NCBI RefSeq assembly: GCF_001577755.1
Contig: NZ_CP010776.1
Coordinates: 3,348,001 to 3,412,000, forward strand
DNA from: Rufibacter sp. DG15C
GTDB taxonomy: Bacteria; Bacteroidota; Bacteroidia; Cytophagales; Hymenobacteraceae
Direction: 5' to 3'
Length of the DNA: 64,000 nt
Shown here piece by piece: positions 17,901 to 25,404 of the stretch (position 1 is its first letter; each line of letters opens with the position of its first letter). The notes under the pieces are model-generated. The model was not told the origin of the DNA, ran no database searches, and worked only from the letters and a program-made list of their open reading frames with translations. Position numbers and translations under genes: made by a program.

Positions 17901-19828
17901 AAATCTTTTACCGCCTTCCAAATCTGGCCTACTTCTTTTTGTGTGATTTTGGTTTGATTGAGTAGGTTGAAATGGGCATTTAAATCCTCTTCATCAAAGA
18001 GTAAATGGCAGTGTGCCTCCAAATCTGGCTTACGGCCGGCCCTTCCTGCTTCTTGTAGATAGTTTTCCAGAGAATCAGAAATATCATAATGCACCACCAT
18101 CTTTACATTCTCTTTGTCTACGCCCATCCCAAAGGCGGAGGTAGCCACAATGATGTTCATATGCCCGTGCATAAACGCGTCTTGCGTCCTTATCTTCTCA
18201 TCTACCTCCATTTGCCCATGATAGGCCGCGGCTCTAAACCCAGAGTTCTTTAGGGCCTCAGCTACCTTCACAGCGGTTTTGGTACGACTTACATAGACTA
18301 TAGAAGGTTCTTCTACTGTTTGCAGTAGATTCTGGAGTTTCTGCAACTTAATGTCTGGACTACTGGAAGGAGTGGCAAAATAGCTGAGGTTTTTACGGGT
18401 GGCTGAAGTCTGATAAATGTTTAAATGAATGCCTGCTTTTTGTTCAAAGTAATTTTGAATGTCTTGGATTACTTCTGGTTTAGCAGTTGCCGTAAAACAG
18501 GATACTGGAATAGGGGAGGGCAATTTCTTTGCTGCGGCAAGTTCTGTCAGAAACCTGCCAATGTATAAGTAATCTACCCTAAAGTCTTGGCCCCACGCTG
18601 AAAAGCAATGGGCTTCATCTATCACAAAACGGTCTATTAGTCTACCTTTCAGTAACGTCAAAATAGTCTTTGACCGTAAAGACTCAGGGGCTATATATAA
18701 CAATTGGGCGCCTCCTTCTCTCACCTTAGCAATAGTTTCAGCCCTTTCCAGCGGTGAAAGCAAGCCATTAATAAACACCGCATTGGTGATATCAAACCGG
18801 TGGCTTAGAACATCTACCTGGTCTTTCATGAGCGCTTGTAACGGTGATATGATCACCGTTAACCCACGCGTTGCTTCGCCCCGCATTAAGGCTGGTAATT
18901 GAAACGTAAGGGATTTACCACCACCGGTAGGAAAAATAGCCAACAAAGACTCTCCTTTCAAAGAGGCTTCTACTACCTGTTGCTGCAGGGGTATTTCTTC
19001 AGATTCGCTGAACTTCCTAAAGCCAGGGTACCCAAAGTACCGCTTTAACCCAGCCTGTGGTGTGTTATGCTTAGCACAGTACGCACAATCATCTTTATGG
19101 CAGGAAGTGCCTCTTAGCTGGTTAAGTAGTAATGGTAAATCTGGGTATTGGTGTAATAACCAGGGCGGTATGATGGAACTTGTATCGGGGGCTTTTAATA
19201 AGGATAGTACATAAGCTAACTGTACTGGCTTCTCTAAAATCAATGAATACAAGTCTGCATGTGTACAGACACCTTCATTAAAGTAAACAGAAATTTCTTC
19301 ACTTAGCTGCAGGAAATCAGGTGCCCGAGGTACATTGCCAAACAAGAGTTTAAAAAAACCACTGAATTTTCCGTCATGTTGTAACAAACCTTGTAAAATG
19401 TACTGCATGGAGCCATCCATTTGCAGCCAAGCCTGCAGGCAATCTTCCAACACTTCTTTAGCAAGTCCAGAATCATAGACTGGATTGTTGAATTCTGCTC
19501 TGTCTAAACGGTAGTCTTTTATTAATCTATGATATGGTTTGTTAGGAAAGAATAGGGGAGATAGTTGAAGAGTGTCAATACTGTTTTTTTGTAAAAACGA
19601 GTCTGCTATGCCAGCATTTTTTAAATACACCAAATCATGCAAAAGAATATTATGACCACACAAATAGGTGGCCTCTTTGCAGAAAACATCTAACTCATGA
19701 ATAGAAGTGCCATGCCAAGTCTTTTTCTGGTACAATGCCCCAATACTACTAATCTTATTTCTAGGCTGGGATATTTCTAAATCAAAGAAGGCAACCGCAT
19801 GTAAAGCCTGAATATGAGGATCATCCAT
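14978..19828 (-). CDS. Exonuclease-RecQ-UvrD fusion helicase (1616 residues)
   Basis: Three nucleic-acid modules in one chain. Residues 10-130 resemble a DEDD 3'-5' exonuclease (FFDLE with Asp16/Glu18, HNILLHD at 59-65, later Asp119). A Cys cluster follows (Cys243, Cys248, Cys251, His254). Residues 262-600 are a RecQ-type SF2 helicase: LKRYFGYPGFRKF, Walker A TGGGKS (301-306), DEAHCFSAWGQDFR (404-417), QEAGRAGRK (592-600), then winged-helix-like segments. Residues 1050-1600 are a UvrD/PcrA-type SF1 helicase: GAGPGSGKT (1074-1082), DEYQD (1193-1197), GDDDQNIYEFRGS, TMHKAKGKEFDHV, AITRAKK. Its DNA is visibly AT-rich (17 G/C in 60 at 16381-16440 versus 35 in 60 at 9001-9060), suggesting transfer. 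It lies just downstream of a type I R-M relic on the same strand. A role in repair or defence is inference. Confidence 0.9.
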   Translation of the reverse strand: MDDPHIQALHAVAFFDLEISQPRNKISSIGALYQKKTWHGTSIHELDVFCKEATYLCGHNILLHDLVYLKNAGIADSFLQKNSIDTLQLSPLFFPNKPYHRLIKDYRLDRAEFNNPVYDSGLAKEVLEDCLQAWLQMDGSMQYILQGLLQHDGKFSGFFKLLFGNVPRAPDFLQLSEEISVYFNEGVCTHADLYSLILEKPVQLAYVLSLLKAPDTSSIIPPWLLHQYPDLPLLLNQLRGTSCHKDDCAYCAKHNTPQAGLKRYFGYPGFRKFSESEEIPLQQQVVEASLKGESLLAIFPTGGGKSLTFQLPALMRGEATRGLTVIISPLQALMKDQVDVLSHRFDITNAVFINGLLSPLERAETIAKVREGGAQLLYIAPESLRSKTILTLLKGRLIDRFVIDEAHCFSAWGQDFRVDYLYIGRFLTELAAAKKLPSPIPVSCFTATAKPEVIQDIQNYFEQKAGIHLNIYQTSATRKNLSYFATPSSSPDIKLQKLQNLLQTVEEPSIVYVSRTKTAVKVAEALKNSGFRAAAYHGQMEVDEKIRTQDAFMHGHMNIIVATSAFGMGVDKENVKMVVHYDISDSLENYLQEAGRAGRKPDLEAHCHLLFDEEDLNAHFNLLNQTKITQKEVGQIWKAVKDFKRKQFSKSALEIAKSAGWETDNQYLETQVKAAIAALEDVGYLRREMNSPRIFANSILVKNVEAANKVIRDNLYRFPGKEEEYAVRIFQYLISRDATHADQLSDDLGIDHYIVVRILLHFKDLGLLGDTKDLTALINPTRSNKNTERCFKQSTQVEYALLNALLPTEDSPAVIQIHLREINEHLLQHGCDVSSIEIIKNLLNFWQHQHYIQKERLEAQTLFYRITFKVNREKIRQDLRHRKDLANGVVRWLLDQNNALIASKQKREEAALAFSMVEMQQSLRNGLFQLNAELIEYERVLLYLHFICAIKLEGGLFVLYNPMTIVKVEENPKKQYTKEDYAKLERHYEKKTEQIHIMGEYARKQLHQHVEALKFVDDYFQMPYEQFIQKHFQGQRGKLRRPITDKKFKEIFGALSEEQLAVVKDKTSPNILIGAGPGSGKTRVLVHKVAALLMMEDIKADQFLMLTFSRPAAMEFKERLHGLIGTAGHYVDIFTYHGLAFQLLGRIGDLEKSDSIIQQATLALQQDEIASDRIKSKSVIVVDEYQDISQQEYDFLKTLIEVAGEVRVIVVGDDDQNIYEFRGSSVAFMRSFQRDREAKSYFLSKNYRAHANLVEFSNQFLSLFASERLKAGMPLLPQQTQLGQLVIINHHPESDLVLPLVQDLLNQDLSGTTAVLTHTNEEALLVQSLLRQHQIPAKLVLAQDGYSLCQLLELKIFSHYIYHDISKEIGFITDDSWLANKKKVAQEFATSANMALALEVINVFERASGKRRYWSDWTAYLHEAKAEDYLFPDSNKVLVSTMHKAKGKEFDHVYLLLKNFKLTTEARKRVVYVAITRAKKTLHVHTDQTYFNQFPVQNLKIATDSTIYPALNVIQLELGMSDVFLSYFRNLDTQKAVKKVRSGNALIGNEQIEEGLSLDGQFVVKFSNKFKERLRLVKHQGYIFNSAEVAHIVVWYCQEENKEFRIILPRLVFTRS

Positions 19829-19900
19829 TTAATCTACCTAAGCACTAAATATACTTTTTCTTATAAAATATCAAAAATATTAGCCTATATAAATATTCTC

Positions 19901-20413
19901 TTACGCCACCTCAAACGCCCACACCTTATACCGTTCCTCTGCCTGCTCCAGAATCTCATCCAAAATCTCCTGCAGGTCTGCCTTTACTTTGAACCGCTGT
20001 ACCTTTTTCACGGCTAGCTGCAGCTGGGCCTTGGTGTCATCTTTCTTATACCAGTCTGGTTGGGCCGCGCTTTTCTTAACCCCAGCCAGTATCTTTTTCA
20101 CCAGCTCTTTAATGAGGTCAAAGTCCTGCACGGCGTTCTGCAGAAGGTAGTTCCAGGTGGCTTCCCTGGGCAGGCGGTACACGTTCTTGACTCTGGTACT
20201 CCAGCTCGTCTTCCAGCACCTCACTCTGCTGGTGGGCTTCTATGTTGTAATACTCAGAAGCGGGTTCCAGAAAAGATAATTGAATCTCCTGTTTGCGTAT
20301 CTCAAAGCGCTCAGAGAGGTGCTTCACAAACAGCAGGGAGAGGACGTAATTTTGTACTGGTTCTCGGCCACGGCGCCGCGTAGCTCGTTGGCTACGTCCC
20401 AGAGTTCTTCCAT
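19901..20413 (-). pseudogene. Type I restriction-modification relic: HsdM N-terminus joined to HsdR C-terminus
   Basis: Read on the minus strand from an ATG at 20413, the first codons give MEELWDVANELRGAVAENQY, the typical HsdM N-terminal pattern. A shift near 20345 is needed to continue into FVKHLSERFEIRKQEI...PASEYY, and another near 20200 to reach NVYRLPREATWNYLLQNA, all still HsdM-like. After that the sequence changes to DLIKELVKKILAGV...PDWYKKDDTKAQLQLAVKK...ILEQAEERY, which resembles the extreme C-terminus of HsdR, and ends at 19901. The central HsdM, all of HsdS and most of HsdR are missing. Two frameshifts and a large internal deletion make it non-functional. Family matches are from pattern recognition, not a search. 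Confidence 0.6.
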
Positions 20414-20463
20414 TCGGTTTAAAGACCGTTTAGGCCTTTATATCTTGAAAATAGAATATGTAA

Positions 20464-20502
20464 GCGTTTTTGGCCTTATTTCTGGAAAATAGACCAAAAA
20501 CG
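20464..20502. repeat. Intergenic palindrome, copy 6
   Basis: CGTTTTTGGCCTTATTTC / GAAAATAGACCAAAAACG around TG; opposite centre orientation to copy 1 (CTGG rather than CCAG). Confidence 0.75.
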
Positions 20503-20520
20503 CCGAACCTTTGAAGCATA

Positions 20521-20557
20521 AAAAAGAGGCTCCCTAGAAAGGCAGCCTCTTTTTTTA
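20521..20557 (-). terminator. Intrinsic terminator after the eRF1-like gene
   Basis: AAGAGGCT / AGCCTCTT stem with T runs on both strands, 17 bases beyond the stop codon of the minus-strand gene at 20574. Confidence 0.75.
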
Positions 20558-20573
20558 TGGAGTGCGGTACTAA

Positions 20574-20951
20574 TTAGTTAAACTGCTCCGTAACGTATTT
20601 TACCAGGTTCTCATCAGACATGTGGTTAGACGTGCTTTCTTTGGCTTCTGCGTTTTTGAACTGTGGCTGGTCTGCCAGAAAATGAATGAACTGCTCTTGC
20701 GTGATGCCAGTACCGGTCACATGCACAGCCTCAGCATTCTGCATAAACGCTGCTATCTCCTTGAAGAATTTTTGTTGCAATCCTTGCTCGGCATTATTGC
20801 CGGCGTTCTCATTGGAGTTGCTGCCTTGGCCATCGTTTTTGGCATGGCCTAGCACCACAAAATCACCAGTGTCTACTTCTTTTCTTCCTACTATGGTGGC
20901 TTGACTTGAGTCTAACCATACACCGAATTGCTTATTGTTTTTTACTGACAT
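20574..20951 (-). CDS. Conserved hypothetical protein, eRF1/L30e-like fold suspected
   Basis: A 125-residue cytoplasmic protein beginning MSVKNNKQFGVWLDSSQATIV. The opening (GVWLDS.QA.IV), a middle poly-Asn/Gly linker, and VHVTGTGITQEQFIHFL followed by SDENLVKYVTEQF resemble small Bacteroidota proteins with the domain-3 fold of the release factor eRF1/L30e group, sometimes annotated as translational machinery proteins. This is a weak recognition. In-frame ATG codons are at 20951, 20954 and 20981; the shortest is chosen. No operon partner; a gene of unknown family lies 76 bases upstream. Confidence 0.6.
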   Translation of the reverse strand: MSVKNNKQFGVWLDSSQATIVGRKEVDTGDFVVLGHAKNDGQGSNSNENAGNNAEQGLQQKFFKEIAAFMQNAEAVHVTGTGITQEQFIHFLADQPQFKNAEAKESTSNHMSDENLVKYVTEQFN

Positions 20952-21057
20952 CATCTTTTGTTTTAAATGTATTAGGTACACCAGGGGGCCAGCAAATGGT
21001 GAAGATCCCCTGTTGTGTTTATTAATATGAATTGAGTGAAATCACTGTACTGAAATT

Positions 21058-21738
21058 TTATGCAATTTCTGCTGGAATGGCTGCCGGTTTATATGCGCCT
21101 TCAAACTCCTGAGCCACCACGTCTTCATTGCTTAGCCAATAGGCTGAGGTAAGTAGAGAATAGGTGTGAATGCCAGTGCTCTGCAAGTCCCAGACTATGC
21201 ACTCAGCATCTGAGAAAGGCACCGTGCCCGCCATCTGCTCGCTAAACAGACGTTTAATCAGGTTGCTTTCAGACAGGCCTTGGCTCAATAAGCACAAAGC
21301 GCCCTCTTTAGAGAGCACAGCGTCCTGGGCAGGTTCCTGGGGTATGGCCGTGAAATGGAGGAGCGTGGCTTTGGCGTTCGGGAATTTGCCATTGAAGGCC
21401 TTGTACAGCAACTGGTTAATGTGAAACAAGGGAGCGTGCAGGCAAATATCAGGGTACTCTTCTGAAATTTTATCCAACAGCATGTCATTGGATATCTGCT
21501 GAATCTGCCCTTCGTTTAAGTGGTCTGCCAGCTTATAGTCTAACACCAGCGCCGCCGCCTCATTCGGTTCAAAATCTGTGATGGCCATAGCCAACAGGTC
21601 TGCCAAAGATTCTGGACTAGCCGATGCGGCATCTGGGAAATTGAATTTTTCTAAAAGTTGAATGTAGTCTTGGGAGGTCCAATATTCCGCCACTTCTTCT
21701 ATTGTGGAAGCACTGGCAATAGTGAGGGTATACTTCAT
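21058..21738 (-). CDS. Hypothetical protein, 226 residues
   Basis: Not recognised. An acidic, soluble protein with no signal peptide or membrane segment, starting MKYTLTIASASTIEEVAEYW. The codon use resembles the neighbouring chromosomal genes, so it is probably real. It contains no motif that I can assign. It precedes the eRF1-like gene on the same strand with 107 bases between, so joint transcription is possible. Confidence 0.6.
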   Translation of the reverse strand: MKYTLTIASASTIEEVAEYWTSQDYIQLLEKFNFPDAASASPESLADLLAMAITDFEPNEAAALVLDYKLADHLNEGQIQQISNDMLLDKISEEYPDICLHAPLFHINQLLYKAFNGKFPNAKATLLHFTAIPQEPAQDAVLSKEGALCLLSQGLSESNLIKRLFSEQMAGTVPFSDAECIVWDLQSTGIHTYSLLTSAYWLSNEDVVAQEFEGAYKPAAIPAEIA

Positions 21739-22258
21739 AAAATGATTTAAACAATGCGGTGGTTTGAAAAACAGGAGCTAGGGCTAAATCTTAAAGACAG
21801 GCTGAAAACCGCAATAATTTGGAAAAGAAAGAATCCGTGTCTGCCAAATAGACGATGAAATGCGTAAAGCTAGTCTTATAACGCAAAGGTGGTGCGCTGG
21901 CCAGGTGTGGTATGTAGTAGTAGAACGGCTTGGGATGGGGAAGGTTAGAAAAGAATCTGTAAATCAAGAAGTTCCTTTAAGGATGATGACTATTTTTATG
22001 TTACGATTAGTGCTTCGTTCAGCCCTGTTTTTTGTATTGGAATATTTAATAAAAGCCTTTAGACCCTTGAGAAATTGAAACTCTAACATAAGGCAGCCTC
22101 CCAATAAGGAAAGATTAGGGTAATTGGAAAACTGTGAATAGGTGTCTGGCCAACATGATTGAATTAAGGTGACAATGTCATATAAGGAAATAAGTGCTCT
22201 AGCTTTGTAAATATCAACTTATTTTGAAGCCTAAGAATAGAAACTCAGCAAAAAGATT
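21739..22258. other. 520-base intergenic region, nothing recognised
   Basis: Divergent spacer between the hypothetical gene (minus) and the MDR oxidoreductase (plus). An open frame at 21860-22078 has no recognisable product. A fragment near 21790-21812 (ACAGGCTGAAAACCGC) may be half of a decayed palindrome copy. Confidence 0.5.
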
Positions 22259-23281
22259 ATGCTAGAACGCCAGGTGTACCGTATGCCCAAAGCCGGTTCC
22301 ATTGACCATTTGACCTTGCAAACCGAACCGCTGAGCCCGCCGCAACCAGATCAGGTCTGCGTGCAGGTACACGCCGTTGGCCTCAATTTCGCCGATGTCT
22401 TTGCCATGCAGGGGTTGTATAGCGCCACCCCCGAAGGTTCCTTTATCCCGGGTTTGGAGTTTTCGGGCGAAATAATAGCCGTGGGCAAGGCCGTGACCAC
22501 CTGCCAAGTGGGAGACCGGGTGATGGGCGTGACCAGGTTTGGAGGCTATGTGTCTCATATCAATATTAACTTCAAATACGTGATTCCTTTACCTAGGGAG
22601 TGGAGCTTTGAGCAGGGTGCGGGGTTTCTGGTGCAGGGCCTGACCGCCTATTACGCTCTTAAGGAACTGGGGAATCTACAAAAAGGTATGACCGTGCTCA
22701 TTCACAGCGCGGCGGGCGGTGTGGGCATTCTGGCTAACCGAATCTGCAAAAAACTGGAGGCCTACACCATCGGAACCGTGGGCCAGGCCAATAAAGTAGA
22801 TTTCCTTAAGAAAGAAGAGGCATATGACCAAGTGATTCTGCGGGGTAAAGATTTTGAGGCGCAACTACAAAAAGCCTTGGGAGAAAAGCCGCTCAACCTC
22901 ATCATGGAATGCATTGGAGGCGAAGTGCTGTCCCAGGGATGGAAGGTTCTTGCGCCCATGGGCCGTATGGTAGTTTATGGCAACGCTAGTTTCTCCAGCC
23001 ACAGTTCTAAGCCCAACTATCCAAAGCTCATTTGGAAGTTCTTGCAACGTCCCAAGATAGACCCGTTGCGCCTGCCCACCGAAAACAAATCCCTAATGGG
23101 CTTCAACCTTATTTACCTCTATGAGCAAACCCAATTGATGCACCAACTCCTAGGGGAACTACAAGCCTTGAACCTCGCGCCCCAGCACATAGGCCATACT
23201 TTCCCGCATCAGCAGATTCTAGAAGCCATCCATCTTTTCCAGCGCGGAAAAACAGTAGGGAAGGTGGTGGTAACATGGTAA
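22259..23281 (+). CDS. Zinc-binding-dehydrogenase superfamily quinone oxidoreductase (MDR, VAT1-like)
   Basis: A 340-residue medium-chain reductase. A GroES-like N-terminal domain (VQVHAVGLNFADVFAMQGLY, IPGLEFSGEIIAVG) is followed by a Rossmann domain with the NADPH motif HSAAGGVG (about 151-158). Catalytic-zinc cysteine and histidine ligands of alcohol dehydrogenases are absent, which fits the quinone oxidoreductase/VAT1 branch that reduces quinones or enones with NADPH. The C-terminus is complete. It is a single gene; upstream 520 bases hold nothing clear. Confidence 0.88.
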   Translation: MLERQVYRMPKAGSIDHLTLQTEPLSPPQPDQVCVQVHAVGLNFADVFAMQGLYSATPEGSFIPGLEFSGEIIAVGKAVTTCQVGDRVMGVTRFGGYVSHININFKYVIPLPREWSFEQGAGFLVQGLTAYYALKELGNLQKGMTVLIHSAAGGVGILANRICKKLEAYTIGTVGQANKVDFLKKEEAYDQVILRGKDFEAQLQKALGEKPLNLIMECIGGEVLSQGWKVLAPMGRMVVYGNASFSSHSSKPNYPKLIWKFLQRPKIDPLRLPTENKSLMGFNLIYLYEQTQLMHQLLGELQALNLAPQHIGHTFPHQQILEAIHLFQRGKTVGKVVVTW

Positions 23282-23489
23282 ATATGTCTAAACCATTTTC
23301 TTGTCATGTGATTATTCTTATCAACGCCCTACCCTTTTAGTTTCCGTTTTTGTCCCCTATATATTTTTGGCAGTATTTTGGCTTATCATTAAGTAATGAA
23401 AAATAAAATGCGCGTCTTGCATACTATTTGGTTTAGTCTTTGAGTTATCTAACCTGTAATCCATTGAATGCCAGCACTTGATTGTACCC

Positions 23490-23687
23490 ATGACTACAGA
23501 TATAAAAATAAGCGCCCCAGTCACCGAGCTAGAAGAAACCCCTTGGACTTTACAAGACTTGCCTAGTGCTCAGGTGGCCATTGTAGAAGAAGGAGAACTA
23601 AAGGAAGAAAAGCTTCTCCATTTTTATGAAAGCTTCAGTTCAGCCTTAGATTTAACCGCCCCTGAGAATGTCTTAGAGAAAAGTTGA
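23490..23687 (+). CDS. Small acidic hypothetical protein, 65 residues
   Basis: Begins MTTDIKISAPVTELEETPWT and ends ENVLEKS; strongly acidic, no membrane segment or motif. The ATG at 23490 is chosen over an in-frame TTG at 23478. A very strong hairpin terminator follows 50 bases later, which supports a transcribed unit here, but no family is recognised and the gene could be spurious. Confidence 0.45.
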   Translation: MTTDIKISAPVTELEETPWTLQDLPSAQVAIVEEGELKEEKLLHFYESFSSALDLTAPENVLEKS

Positions 23688-23737
23688 TCATAACACATTA
23701 GTCCTACTCCGGCATTTTCTGCCTCTTTTATCAGGAG

Positions 23738-23793
23738 TACCTCAAAAACAGGAATGCCTGGCCACTTGGTCAGGCATTCCTGTTTTTGAGGTA
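23738..23793 (+). terminator. 56-base hairpin with 23-base perfect arms
   Basis: Bases 23738-23760 and 23771-23793 are exact reverse complements around a 10-base loop (GCCACTTGGT) whose inner bases can also pair. The descending arm contains TGTTTTTGAGG but no terminal U-tract follows. Likely transcription terminator or RNA 3' stabiliser for the small gene upstream. Confidence 0.6.
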
Positions 23794-24070
23794 TTAAGAG
23801 AGTTATCTCATGCTATAGCCAGTCAGTCTGTATCAAGTCAGGTATAGCAGTTATAATGCTTTATAGTTTAAGTTTAGAATTTGTATTTTCTTACACCTGC
23901 CATAATTGATGGTTACCTAAATTTTATGAATTGGTATGGAGATAAATAAACTTGAATTAGCTAGGTATGGATAAGTAACAGGAGATTTAATTTTGATAAA
24001 AAACGTTACATCATCCAGCAGCAAGGGATAATCAAATAGTTGTGCAAGCTCTTACATTTTGCGATAAAAA

Positions 24071-24100
24071 AATGGAACCCCACCGATGTGAGGTTCCAGT
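24071..24100 (-). terminator. Intrinsic terminator of the beta-barrel gene
   Basis: GGAACC...GGTTCC stem (24074-24097) followed on the minus strand by a run of seven T, 25 bases beyond the stop codon at 24122. Confidence 0.8.
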
Positions 24101-24121
24101 TACAGCTATTGAAAGTTAAGA

Positions 24122-24727
24122 TTATTTAAATTGATAAAAGAATCCCAGTTGACCTGCTCTGGTACGAGCGTGCTGGCCAGGATAAACATCCTTAGGATAA
24201 ATATTTGATAATCCCATATTATAGCGAACATCAACACCGAATCCAGATTGAGTTAAATATCCAAGACCGAAGGCCCAGGAGACATTACCGTTTTGGATAT
24301 CCGTTTTTCTAGTTTCATCATTGTTTGAATTCTCAAATTTGGTGCCTGTAAACAACCCAAACTGAGGACCCGTCTCAATTCTAAAACCAGGGCCCATCAT
24401 AAATTGAACAAGAATTGGAAGATTAACCGAGTTTAAATCAGTTTTTCCATTATAATTTGCTGATTCATATTCAGCTCCTTCTTTTGAATACATTAACTCA
24501 GGTTGTAGCGCCCAATTTTCACTCAGATGAAAATGAGTAAAGCCACCAACATGAAATCCCGGTCTGGGTGTAACACCAGAATCTTCTACTCTCTTTTCAT
24601 CATTAATGCTTGTCCAATTAAAGCCTGCCTTAAGCCCGAAATTTACATTATCACCAAACTTAATAGTCTGAGCAGAAGCCAATTGGATAGTGAATATACT
24701 GAATACTAGTAAACCTATTTTTTTCAT
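24122..24727 (-). CDS. Outer-membrane beta-barrel protein (PorT-like family)
   Basis: A 201-residue protein with a Sec signal peptide (MKKIGLLVFSIFTIQLASAQ, cleavage after SAQ). The mature part shows alternating beta strands typical of the Bacteroidota outer-membrane beta-barrel domain: FGLKAGFNWTSI, FHVGGFTHFHL, WALQPELMYSKEGAEY, LPILVQFMMG, FRIETGPQFGLFTG and a C-terminal strand QLGFFYQFK ending in the terminal aromatic residue common in outer-membrane proteins. Probably an eight-stranded barrel. The function of these small barrels is generally unknown. Codon use is a little more AT-rich than neighbours. Confidence 0.85.
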   Translation of the reverse strand: MKKIGLLVFSIFTIQLASAQTIKFGDNVNFGLKAGFNWTSINDEKRVEDSGVTPRPGFHVGGFTHFHLSENWALQPELMYSKEGAEYESANYNGKTDLNSVNLPILVQFMMGPGFRIETGPQFGLFTGTKFENSNNDETRKTDIQNGNVSWAFGLGYLTQSGFGVDVRYNMGLSNIYPKDVYPGQHARTRAGQLGFFYQFK

Positions 24728-25404
24728 TTTAAACCTTATATTAAATTAAAAAGAGTTGGGTAAAAGTAAGGGAAATTAACTTAAGAAAATCAAAGATTAT
24801 TGCTTTTGACCCAATGTGATGGAATGCATAATTATACCTTGTAGAAGGAGAGGTAATCATTTGTCGAGTAATTACTTTCGATATTTTAAAATCAGGGAGA
24901 AAATAAAAATATAAAGGACCTGTTCTTCATAAGAAAAGAGGCATGAAGATTTTTAATCAACAACCATCAAAATTTTCTCTCAGAATCACTTTGAAGGTTT
25001 ATCACTTCCTTAAATTCTTAAGAGATATACAGTTGTAAGCAGAAAAAGTTTTCAAGAGGTAAATACTTCACCAATCTGCCTTGCCAAGTTGTCACAAGTT
25101 GAAGATTGTCTTCTTCAGGATCTCGAAAACTATATAATGGTAAGTATTGAATAGTAGTAAGTTAGATAGCCAGCAACTTACTATCATGTATTACCATCGG
25201 GCATACGTGGCTCGTCCATCTAAGTCGGTCGCTATATGAAGAAGGGCCTCTGCTTCAATGATATATAAAGAAAAAGGCGTAATCAGGTTTTCTTTATTCT
25301 GAGAAGGCAATTCTCAATTTTGAGTCTCTTTAAAATTGAAGTTGATGGCATTGAACCAAATCAGATTGCGATTTGCGTAATTTTAATGGCTAGGCACTTT
25401 CACC
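24728..25404. other. 677-base AT-rich intergenic region
   Basis: No gene, tRNA or riboswitch recognised. A small AT-rich hairpin (ATAAAGAAAA at 25265-25274 with TTTTCTTTAT at 25288-25297) lies near the end and might help terminate the mnmE transcript. Confidence 0.5.

Larger units (their letters stand above)
23688..24121. other. 434-base intergenic region between convergent genes
   Basis: Holds the long hairpin 23738-23793 and the terminator 24074-24097; the AT-rich stretch between them shows no gene. Confidence 0.6.

Noticed and set aside
21860-22078. 72-codon open frame in the spacer before the MDR oxidoreductase
   Set aside because: Composition mixes basic and hydrophobic residues without pattern and there is no supporting signal; treated as chance.
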